A stretch of DNA of 64,000 nucleotides. It comes from Mesostigma viride (taxonomy: Eukaryota > Streptophyta > Mesostigmatophyceae > Mesostigmatales > Mesostigmataceae). Location of the stretch: the NCBI GenBank assembly GCA_009746045.1, contig RPFO01000253.1:789720-853719 (forward strand), read 5' to 3'. The notes below the pieces were generated by a model. It ran no database searches. It saw only the letters and a program-made list of their open reading frames with translations, and had not been told where the DNA came from. Both the position numbers and the translations under genes were made by a program. Shown here piece by piece: positions 43,803-52,374 of this stretch (within the stretch, counting starts at the first letter, position 1; every line of letters starts with the position of its first letter).

Positions 43803-44271
43803 AGTTAGATGAGATGCTTAGGCTGACACACGGATTTCCGGCCTGCGCGCCGCGTATTGCCTACCGCGGCTGAGCGGGACACCTCAGTACTGTACGGCAG
43901 GGTGTACGGTACTGAGGTGTCATGTGGACCGATGTGCGGTTAGTGCCAGACTGTGCCTAGACTCCAGCTCGACCCGTCAGACCCGGGTTATCCGGTTCTG
44001 GACGGGCCGAGTGTAGTTGATGCTAGTGACGTGGTCGCATGGCATTGCAGTGTACAGTTGTCCACTGGTGAGGTGCTGCAGGTAGCACCGCCATAGGCAT
44101 ATAGGCGTAGCACTGGGGAGTGCCGCAGCACCCGAGTTTGCCCAGACGTTCCATGCTGAGCCCTCAGCTTCCATTGCTCTCTCATTGCTCTCTCATTGTA
44201 TTATTGATAATACAATCATCATTCGCTCTCAGCTTCAGCAGTTGTTCGTCGTCCCTAGTCTCCATCCAACT
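43803..44271 (+). repeat. 3' LTR of element G
   Basis: 469 bp, preceded by GAAAGGAAAACATAATGGG (polypurine tract) and followed by GAATG. A few differences from the 5' LTR, for example CCAGCTCGACCCGTCAG versus TAGCTCGACCCGCCAG. Confidence 0.95.
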
Positions 44272-44355
44272 GAATGACCACGAGCAGCGAGGCAACACCT
44301 GTGAGTACCGGTGTGTCATACCGACTAGGGTACTGTGTACCTGTGGTATGTACAT
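44272..44355 (-). CDS. Gypsy C ORF3, proposed start (28 codons before element G)
   Basis: ATG at 44355-44353 (MYIPQVHS), with a second Met 12 codons later. The frame leads through PRCSWSF to the GAATG target of element G and continues at 35112. The upstream frame is also open, overlapping the 3' end of pol in a different frame, so the exact start is uncertain. Adding the four parts without duplicated target bases gives 2238 nt, 745 codons plus stop. Confidence 0.55.
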
Positions 44356-44397
44356 ACCTCTATGTGTATGTACATACCTCGAAGTGTATGTACATAC
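44346..44397. repeat. Three 12-bp palindromes at 20-bp period
   Basis: GTATGTACATAC occurs at 44346-44357, 44366-44377 and 44386-44397, each a perfect palindrome with 20-bp spacing. It lies at the junction of pol and ORF3 in element C, within about 15 bp of the pol stop. Possibly a protein-binding array or RNA hairpins controlling ORF3 expression; inferred from position only. Confidence 0.7.
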
Positions 44398-44399
44398 CT

Positions 44400-46308
44400 C
44401 TAGTGCAACCGGTGGACCTTCTTGTACGCGTCTAGCAACCGCTTGCAGCCAGAGAGCTCCTTCTCCGTCCGCCAAGAGGCCTCTGCCCCATATCTAGAAA
44501 ACTTCCACCGGATCCGATGTTGGCGTTGTCGACCACGCCCGAAATCGCGATGGGCGACAATCTCCTCGACCTCGTCCTCCTGTTCCCCTGTCTCCGGGTC
44601 GTATTCCACAGGAGCCGGGGGATTGAGTCTACCCTGGATAGAGTTCTGGTGGTACAGCTTGAGCTGGTCGCGGTGGAAGGTTGTTGCGGTGCCCCATGAG
44701 ATGGGCACGTCCACCTTGAACATGACATCATCCCATTTCTCCAGCACTTGGTGGGGCCCCAGGTACATGGGCCGGAGCTTCGTTTTGAGCTCCCCTTCCA
44801 CCTTCTGGGAGAATCGACCGAGCTGGGGTCCCTCTACCAGGACCCAGTCCCCGACCTCGATGTCCGGTGCTCTAGAGTCCCGCTTGCCTTCCACGCGAGC
44901 CATGTTGCGCTCGGCGGCGGCCCGGTACCCTTTAACCGCACTGTTGTGAGCTTGGCGCATCTTTTCCAGCAGGCTGCTCACGCCCGCCAGAGTAGTGCGC
45001 AGCACCTCCGGTTCCGCCAGCGCCGGACTCGTCAGCAAGTCGGTCGGTGTCAGCGGATGCCTTCCCGTGTTGAGAAAGAACATAGTTAGGCCATGGGCTG
45101 CCTGTGGTGCGTTGTTCAGGGAGAACTCCACCAAGCACAGCAACTCCTCCCAGTTGCTGCCCACCTCGTCGGTATAGTGGCGCATGGTTTCCTGTACCGT
45201 GCGGTTGAGTCGCTCCACCAGATGGGAGGACGAGCTGTGATATGCCGTCCCTAGCGACACCTTGGTTCCCAGGCAGTCGAAGAACTCCTGCCAGAACCGG
45301 GCGGTGAAGAGCGTGTCCCGGTCCGAGATGAACTGGCGGCTGAGCCCGTGGAACCGGAAGACGTGGTTGAGGTACAGTTTGGCACACCCCTCGGCCGTGA
45401 GGTCAGCCGGGCAGGGGGCCAGGTGACACATGCGCGTGAGTCGGTCCACGAACACCAAGATCTTGCTGTTGCCGTTCTTGGTCTTCTTAAAGGGGCCGAC
45501 GAAATCCATCTGGATCGAGTCCCAGGGACCCAGGGGATCAGGTAGCGTCTTTGGGACAGCCTGAGTACCCGTGTTCTGGGACTTGGCATATCTGGCACGA
45601 CGGGCATTCGCGTATATAGGCCGCAATGTAGTCCTTCATGCCAGGCCAGTAGAAGGGACGACGCGCCCGTGGTAGCAGCCGCCCAATGCCCTGATGACCG
45701 CCGACTAGGGAGTCGTGGAGCTCGTGGAGCAAGGCTGCTCGACAGAGCTCGGATATGTAGAGGCGCCACGCGTCCGGGCGCACCATGACGTATAGGCGAC
45801 CCTCTTGGAACTTGCACGGGAGCCTGCCCATCATCTTGGGGTGTGACTTGATCACCTCCAAGGCGGCCGGCTCAGTAACCGTGAAGCGGCTGATCAGCAT
45901 CTCCAGGGGGGAAGTGACCGTATACGCATCGGCCTCGTCCTCCTCCTCCGGTTGGTCCATCGCCGAGTGTAGGTACTCAGACACGACCACCGGGGATCCA
46001 AGAGGTTCCAGATGAAAAAAAGCCTGAGCCACAGCACCAAGGGCAACCCGTGTGTGGGACCCCTCCCCTTCCCCGGGGGACCGCGCGTCCACGCGCTGGT
46101 CGTCGTCGCCATCGGGGGGCGACAAGGCATCCGGAGTGGTATGACTCATGTGAAACAGGTGGCGCGCCCGCGGCGACCGTGGGAGGTCATCGTAGATCGA
46201 GCGGGGCGCCAGGCGCCTCCTCGCAGGTGGTATGGAGCACCCCCATGTCCTCATAGAACCAGTAGTCAGCACGACGGGAGAGGGCGTCGGGCACCACGTT
46301 GTCCGCAC
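44400..46308 (-). CDS. pol: Gypsy C integrase with C-terminal chromodomain (one frame break)
   Basis: The zinc-binding part (HDSLVGGHQGIGRLL ... CPSCQICQ) is near 45710-45570 in one frame. After a frame shift near 45560 the core follows to the TAG at 44402-44400, with D in QMDFVGPF (about 45508), D in FISDRDTLF (about 45330) and E in LVERLNRT (about 45210). The basic GPY/F-like region is near 44780-44750 (LGPHQVLEKW). The last ~55 residues (VEEIVAHRDFGRGRQ ... WRTEKELSGCKRLLDAYKK) match a chromodomain, placing the element among chromoviruses. The chromodomain is expected to steer integration to marked chromatin. Confidence 0.88.
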
Positions 46309-47824
46309 CCTTCACATACTGGATCTTAAAAGGGGCAAACTGGGAAAGGTACTCCATCCACCTGGCCTGACGGGGCGTCAAATTTGGCTGCGTCAAGAGG
46401 TGGGTCAGGGGCCTATGGTCCGTGTGAATAATCAAACGGGCGGGGTCGAGGTCCCCTGTCTCGCTGACTGCAACATCAAACTGCGCGCCCAACAGGTGGT
46501 GGCGCCATGTGTGGCAACAGTAGACCACAGCCAACAGCTCTTGCTGGTGGACCGGATAGTTCCGCTCGGCGGGGATCATTGTGCGGGAGATGTACTCAAC
46601 CGGTTGCAAGCCCTTGCCTTGGTCCTGCAAGAGGACCCCGCCGATAGCCACCTTGCTCGCATCCGTCGCAACCACAAAAGGAAGGGACGGCACGTCTGGG
46701 AGCACGAGCACTGGTGCCGCGGTCAAACTGGCCTTGAGGGCCTCGAAGGCCTGCTGGCACTGTGCCGACCAGACGAAGGATACGCCCTTCTTGAGGAGAG
46801 CGTTGATGGGCGACGCGATCGTGGCAAACCGGGGGATGAAGCGTCGATAGTACGACGCAATCCCCAGGAAGCTACGCACGCCCTTCACGTCGGTCGGAGC
46901 TGGCCACTGTTGGACAGAGGCGATCTTCTCTGGGTCCGTGGCCACGCCTGCCGCTGAAAGCGTGTGGCCCAGGAACGGGACGCTGCGCCCCGCACGGACC
47001 TTAGCCCTGCGGGCCGAGAGATGCTCGTCCTCCATAATGCGCAGGACCGTATCGACGTCCTCCAGGTGCTCCTCGAAGGTCTTGGAGTACACCAGGATGT
47101 CATCCAGATAGGCCAAAGCGCAAGTGCGTTTCCAGGACCAGGGCGGCTTGTCCCCCTTGCGAGGGTCGCGCAGGTCACTGGATACCTGTGGCAGGTGTGC
47201 AGTCCCCATGACGGGCCGCAAGATGTCGTTCATGAGCATCTGGAAGCTGGCTGGTGAGTTGCAAAGCCCCATCGCCGCCACGCGGAACTGGTAGTGTCCG
47301 TATGGCGTATTGAAGGCCGTCTTGTGACAGTCCTCTTCAGCGATGCGGAGCTGCCAAAACCCATCGGCGCAGTTGATCACCGTGAAGCAGGTGGCGCCCT
47401 GCACTCGATTGAAGATGTCATCAATGCGCGGGAGCGGGTACTTGGACTTGACAGTGATCGCGTTGAGCTTCCTGTAGTCGGTGACGAGCCGCCACTTGCC
47501 CCCAGGCTTGGGCACTAGGAGCACCCCAGCGGAGAAAGGGCTGTTACTGGGCTCAATCAGACCACGCTCAAGGAGGGCCATCAGGATCTTCTTGAGCTCC
47601 ATCAGCTCGACTGGCCCCATCCGGTACATCGGGGACGTGGTGGGCCCGAAGCCGTCCTTGAGGCGGATATGGTGCAGCACAGAACGGGGCGGGGGGAAAC
47701 TGCGGTGTAGACTCGTCGAACAGCTTCTCCCGCTTGGCCAGGACGGCGTTGTAGCGCGCGATCTCGTCGTCAGTAAAGTCTGTGCCGATCTCCAGCAGCT
47801 CCTGAAGTAGGGGCACCGAGTCAA
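46187..47824 (-). CDS. pol: Gypsy C reverse transcriptase and RNase H
   Basis: From about 47700 the frame is typical Ty3/Gypsy RT: PSNSPFSAGVLLVPKPGGKW, the catalytic YLDD at 47110-47099, and PFLGHTLSAAGV. An insertion-like stretch of about 30 residues (around 47180-47120) precedes the LAYLDD motif. RNase H follows with the first Asp in VATDASKVAIGG, plus HQQELLAVVY and HTDHRPLTHLL, ending PDALSRR near 46260. The frame then leads into the linker before integrase, where a break shifts to the 46308 frame. The 5' border is a frame shift near 47700 in a G-rich run. Confidence 0.92.
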   Translation of the reverse strand: MTRCPYFRSCWRSAQTLLTTRSRATTPSWPSGRSCSTSLHRSFPPPRSVLHHIRLKDGFGPTTSPMYRMGPVELMELKKILMALLERGLIEPSNSPFSAGVLLVPKPGGKWRLVTDYRKLNAITVKSKYPLPRIDDIFNRVQGATCFTVINCADGFWQLRIAEEDCHKTAFNTPYGHYQFRVAAMGLCNSPASFQMLMNDILRPVMGTAHLPQVSSDLRDPRKGDKPPWSWKRTCALAYLDDILVYSKTFEEHLEDVDTVLRIMEDEHLSARRAKVRAGRSVPFLGHTLSAAGVATDPEKIASVQQWPAPTDVKGVRSFLGIASYYRRFIPRFATIASPINALLKKGVSFVWSAQCQQAFEALKASLTAAPVLVLPDVPSLPFVVATDASKVAIGGVLLQDQGKGLQPVEYISRTMIPAERNYPVHQQELLAVVYCCHTWRHHLLGAQFDVAVSETGDLDPARLIIHTDHRPLTHLLTQPNLTPRQARWMEYLSQFAPFKIQYVKGADNVVPDALSRRADYWFYEDMGVLHTTCEEAPGAPLDLR

Positions 47825-48638
47825 GGCGGTACATGTAGTACTCCTTGCCCTTCTGCAGGTTGCGCGCGAGCGTCTTGCTGCTCATCAGCATCTGAGATGC
47901 ATGGCGTCGTGGCTTCTCGGGCCCCGCGTCGTGCTGAACGTTGTGCACCTCGGTGCCGTGCGCCAGATACTCGTGCCGTGGGCACCAGAAGGAGCCATCA
48001 GGGAACCAAACCACCCGTCGCTTGACACTGATCGTCACGTCCTGGGCGTCCTGCCAATCCACGCCCAGGATGATGTCAGCTGCGCCCAGCGGCCCCCCTG
48101 TGGCTGTTACCTCCACTGGTATGCCCTGGACAACCGCCTTGAGGTCCACGAGGCCAGGTGACGGGTGCTTGTTACCATCGGCATACCGGACGTTGATGGG
48201 CGTCGGGTGTGGTCGAATCATGTAGCCAGCGCGTCGCACCAGGGCCTCATGGATAAAAGATGTGGTCGCCCCCGTATCCACCATAAACTTAACATCCAGG
48301 ATCGTCTTCTCCTTCAGAAACGGGTCAAGTGTGGTGGTAGGGAGCGCCAGTCCGCCGCTGAAAACTAGCAGTGTTCTGGTGCTTGGTGAGGCAGCGGACA
48401 GGGGGGCCTCTGGGGCCTGCCCGCCAGATCTATCCACTACATGATTGGCTGAAACGTGGTCGACCTCGGTCGCCGACACGTCTGCATATGAAGAGAGCGG
48501 GGAGACCTCTGGGGCCTGCCCGCCAGTCCTATCTACGTTATTGACTGACGCTATCTCCGCGCCCACATCTGGTGCAGGCGTCTGTGCTACCTGGTTGACT
48601 AACTCTACTCCTACTTCTACCCCTGTGGGAAGGGGCAC
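47700..48638 (-). CDS. pol: Gypsy C protease region
   Basis: Retropepsin with the canonical active site VDTGATTSFI (Asp at 48278-48276) and the second-half motif DIILGVDW near 48070. The N-terminal ~100 residues are variable and carry a repeated GGQAPE segment (two copies 38 residues apart). The reading frame continues to about 47700 (REKLFDESTPQFPP) and then shifts by one base into the RT frame. The canonical D-T-G here contrasts with the D-T-N/D/Q of the Copia-like elements. Confidence 0.85.
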
Positions 48639-49114
48639 TATGCGCGAGGATCGCGGGGCCGGGAGGCCGCCTCGTCCGACCTTCCGGTCCCCCCTTCCCC
48701 CTCATCCGAGTCGTCGTCGTCGCCGGGGTTGAGCGCCTCATACTCGTCACCTCCAGCCTCGGACGCCTGTTGCTGCGCCAGGATCTCATTGAGCTCGCGC
48801 ACTGTCCGAGAGAACGACGCTGGGAAGCGGGGTGTCTGAAACTGGTTGGGCTGCGTGCGCGCGTCGCGCAGCTTGGCAGCCCGCGCGCCTGCGTTAATTG
48901 CGCGGGCGAGCATCCCGCGCTGCGGGCGCTGGGCGCCTCTCAAAGGCGGGACCAGAAAACTTGGGGACCTCCTTGGTGGCCTCCGTCGCCGTGCTGGTGC
49001 GCGCCTTGAGGCGCGGGCAATCCTTCTTGAGGTGCCCGACCTCGTGACACATGAAACAGCGGGCCTTGGACACATCGATGGTGTGCATTTGGTGGGCAGC
49101 CGGCTGCTCGTCGT
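48639..49114 (-). CDS. gag: Gypsy C gag, nucleocapsid part and gag-pol junction
   Basis: Minus frame from the GTCGT target of element H: DEQPAAHQMHTIDV, then a CCHC knuckle CFMCHEVGHLKKDC near 49065-49020. The frame closes near 48894; the next frame (RTVRELNEILAQQQAS, then an acidic Asp/Glu run) is open to the stop codon at 48640-48638 and leads to the protease ORF. A frame shift, real or artefactual, lies near 48950. Confidence 0.75.
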
Positions 49115-49758
49115 AGTTAGCATTTTGGGCAACCAATATGCTAAGTGGATGCAGTTTGGAAAGACCTTTCCAACGCCGTGCTGACCGCCTGAAACAGACA
49201 AGGGACAAGAAAGATATCAAGTCCCGAAGTCCTAGCCATCCGTGGCCGACTAGGGTGCAGTCCTCTGGCATAGTGGACAGGACACGTGGCAGGCCGTGCC
49301 TGCACAGGCTTAGCCTGATTATCACGTGACTGTGGTCCACGTAGATCAGAGGAGCAGCAGCCTGTGACTGGTGGAATACTGGAGCTGGCACAGGTCTGCA
49401 AGGATACTAGGCCTTGCAGGCTTGTGACAGGTCCTGTACTTCCTAGGTTGCAGAGTCTAGGCAAATCCAGTTCGTCCTGGCTCTGCACTGATGCCAGTGG
49501 ACGTTGAGGATTTTGCTTGCCTGCCTGCACGTGCCTCGTCACGCCGTTGGGAACGAGGAACAACGCAAAGATATAGCTTGGTCATGGGGGATGACCAGCT
49601 ATCTCGGAAAGCACGAACCGTGGGTGCCACCTTGGTCGTGGAAGTGCCCATTGTGGTCGTGGCCTGGTGAACAGATTTAAGGTTGCTGCCTTGCAACATT
49701 GGCTAAGACGCGCTGTGAAAGATCAAGAGCTCACATACGTTGAGAGCTCTTTCTAACT
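49115..49758 (+). repeat. 5' LTR of element H
   Basis: 644 bp. The internal edge has an inverted pair AGAGCTC...GAGAGCTCT just before CTAACT. Followed by CGTATTATTGTC. Confidence 0.95.
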
Positions 49759-49783
49759 CGTATTATTGTCTCCTTACTTCTTC

Positions 49784-50926
49784 ATGTCCAACGTGCCGAG
49801 GGAACAGGCCATTGAGCCTTCGCAAAGCCAGAGCTCGCAGCCGCAGCTTCGGGTAGGAGCCCCGGAGCGATCACGACCTTTTCATCCCTACGCTCATCCG
49901 AGCACCGCATCAACCTTCGTCCAGGCGGCGTACCTGGCAAGGGGGCTGGCGAAGAAAGGTTGGGTAGCAGTTTGCGGAACTGCAGCAGGGCCGGCGGCGA
50001 GCGACCCCATTGTGATGCAGATTGAGGCTTCGACAGCTCCCGGCGAATTGTCGCGAGAGGCCGTCGAAAAGTTTGTGTCAATACGGGACGAGCTGTCCTC
50101 GACCATTTACGGTCTGGAGGTGGCTCACCAGGGCGGGCACGTGACCGTGTCGCAGCTGGATTTGGCGCGGGAGGCACTGGGCCAGATCGTGGCCATTGGA
50201 CTGGGAGCAGCGCGACTGTTCAACCATCAGGTGGCAACGTCTGTGCTGGGCGCGGGAGTTGAAGTCCCGGACGTGATCAGGCAAGCGCAGGCGCGCGAAG
50301 TCGACAACCCCTGGTCGACAGCAGAGGTGGTTTCACAAACGTGCGAACACCTCGTGAACATTCTTTTGCAGGAGTCACGGGGAAACGCAGACCGGTGGGT
50401 GATAACCACACGACCATTTGGGATTTGGTCAACACTCGACACACCGCGGGCGGCGGAACCAGACGCACACGATCCAGTGGTCGAGGTCATCACGGGTCGG
50501 GAGGTAACGCCAGAAGACTTCCATTACCAATTCGTTGATCAGCCAGAGGGGATCATCGAACGTTCATCTCAGCAGATAGATCAAGGCGACGGTACCACAG
50601 AAGGGTACGCTGCACGACGTCGTGCTGAGCTGCACGTCCCGCAAGAGCCCGAACACGACTACGGTGGTCGTGGGGCTTGCAACGACAAGCGGGGTGGTGG
50701 AACGCGGTGGGTGAGGAACCTTGAGTGGGATCGCTCGAGTGGGAGCGAGCCCCGGATCCCAGTGGAGAAATCTGCAGACGGGCGACCCGTTAGCAGAGTG
50801 TTTGGACCCTACGCCGACGGGAGGACGCCGCTGGCAGCGACGAGGAGCGGCCAGAGACGCCCATCGCAGCCACTGCTCAAGAGCGAGAGCTGGAGGCAGC
50901 GAACCAAGCAGGTGCTGAGTCAGTAG
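49784..50926 (+). CDS. ORF0 of element H, unknown protein, 380 aa (intact)
   Basis: The start ATG at 49784 is the first after the LTR; TAG at 50924-50926; no frame break. The N-terminus is Ser/Gln/Pro-rich. Residues about 45-225 are predicted largely helical (AREALGQIVAIGLGAARLF; VVSQTCEHLVNILLQ). The C-terminal third is charged and Gly/Arg/Pro-rich, likely disordered. Same place as ORF0 of family A, and also a helical core with disordered flanks, but no sequence similarity was seen by eye. No known domain recognised. Confidence 0.75.
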   Translation: MSNVPREQAIEPSQSQSSQPQLRVGAPERSRPFHPYAHPSTASTFVQAAYLARGLAKKGWVAVCGTAAGPAASDPIVMQIEASTAPGELSREAVEKFVSIRDELSSTIYGLEVAHQGGHVTVSQLDLAREALGQIVAIGLGAARLFNHQVATSVLGAGVEVPDVIRQAQAREVDNPWSTAEVVSQTCEHLVNILLQESRGNADRWVITTRPFGIWSTLDTPRAAEPDAHDPVVEVITGREVTPEDFHYQFVDQPEGIIERSSQQIDQGDGTTEGYAARRRAELHVPQEPEHDYGGRGACNDKRGGGTRWVRNLEWDRSSGSEPRIPVEKSADGRPVSRVFGPYADGRTPLAATRSGQRRPSQPLLKSESWRQRTKQVLSQ

Positions 50927-51023
50927 CTGGGACGGTGCCCACGGCATCCCCCAGCGACGCCAGTGCTTGAGTCAGTTCTTCCTTTTTCCTTCGCCTTTAT
51001 TGTTGTGTCCCCACTTGTATATA

Positions 51024-52374
51024 ATGCCTCGTGGCAAACCGGGCGACGGCGACAAGGGCGAGGAGGGGCACCGGCTGGAGGAGCCAGGAGCCTGGGAAGG
51101 GCAAGGAGGCGCTGGTGGGAGAGGCGATCCCAGCCAGCGACGGCGATGGGGGAAAGCGACCAGGGAGCAAGAGGCGACACGAAGACTCGGTGGAGGAGGC
51201 GCGCAAGGCGCGGGCGCTGGGGCATCTGATGCAATAACGGTGGCGAATGGGCAACCTGCCGTGGAGAAGCGTAAGAGGGACCCCTCTGCTGACGGCAATG
51301 GTAAGAGGCCTCATGTGGATGTGCTCTCCCCTGTGCCTGCTGGACCAAGTGGTGCTGTTGTTGTGACACCCGCTGTGGTGGAGCCAGTGAAGGCGCTGCC
51401 AGGGTCGAGACCTCACATGAGTGCTGTCACTGTTATGAATGGACAAAAGCCTCTTAACCCACCACTAGCACAGGAAGCTTTGGACAAGTGGCTAGAGGAC
51501 ATGGAGCTTGTTGTGTTCTCCGTGGACCCCACTGTCAACCTAGTGCAAGTGTTTCACTCGTCCACGTGCAACAGGGACTCGTCAGAGCGTGTCAGGGAGA
51601 AGGCTAGGACTGCTGTCAAGGATAAGCTAACCTGGGCACAGTTCCTGGATGGGTTGAGGGAGGAGTTCTCTGACAAGGTTCTCAACCTCACCAACTACTA
51701 CAAGCATCAGTATGACACCTTTGAGATAGTGGGCCCTGTGGCAGAGGAATGGGCTAGGCTCAACCGTATCAGGACAAGGGGGCCAAGTATGGCTTCCTGG
51801 TCACAGATAGGGCCTTGGCAGACTATTTCCTGGACCGTATGGGTTTGAGTGTGGATGGGAGGAACGGTGCCCGCATGTTTCTTAACCAGACTGATGGCTC
51901 CTTGCGTGCTCTGGAGCTTGTAATCCTCAGCATAAGGAAGCCAGATCCTGCCTGCAAGGCTATCCAGTCCCATGGCAGCAATGCCACCTCCGCTGTGCAG
52001 GGCCAAGGTGATGTCCCCGGGTACCCAGCCCGTGATGGGGCAAGGCCCAACAAGCGTAAGCGCTTCAGGCGCCAGAGGCAGGGGCTCAGGGTGGCAAGGG
52101 TGCAGGTCCCCAAGGAGGGGTTGGGGGCCAGCAAGCTGGTGGTCAGCAGGGTAAGGGTGGCCAAGGGCAAGGCAAGGGCCAAGCTCAAGGCAACCAGGGC
52201 AAGCAGGGTGGGCAGCCTCAGGGAGGCCAGGGGAAGCCTGGCAAGGGTGGGGCTGGGTCTGGGAAGAAGGGTGGAGCATGTTTTGTGTGTGGCAAGGAAG
52301 GTCACTGGCGTCGTGAGTGTCCTGACAGGAAGGCCAAGCCTGCTGGGGCAGGAGGCCAGTCTGGGCAGCAGTGA
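51024..52374 (+). CDS. gag: gag of element H (two frame breaks), ending UGA CUA
   Basis: ATG at 51024 (MPRGKPGDGD). Gly/Arg-rich N-terminus, capsid-like region around 51440-51950 (ALDKWLEDMELVVFSVDP; ADYFLDRMGLSVDG), Gly/Gln/Lys-rich tail, and the zinc knuckle CFVCGKEGHWRREC near 52280-52320. Frame shifts near 51780 and 52070. The last codons are GGQSGQQ, then TGA at 52372-52374, followed by CTAG. The frame remains open downstream and becomes pol, as in element F. Confidence 0.82.

Larger units (their letters stand above)
35113..44271 (+). mobile_element. Copia-like LTR retrotransposon G (complete, 9159 bp)
   Basis: LTRs of 466 bp (35113-35578) and 469 bp (43803-44271) with AGTTAG...CCAACT ends; TSD GAATG at 35108-35112 and 44272-44276. 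A primer-binding candidate TGGACTGAAAAG starts immediately after the 5' LTR. Encodes a long N-terminal extension, gag with a poly-Asn tract and two Cys-rich knuckles, then IN, PR, RT and RNase H, with a long 1.6-kb 3' non-coding part. Multiple frame breaks. Confidence 0.95.
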
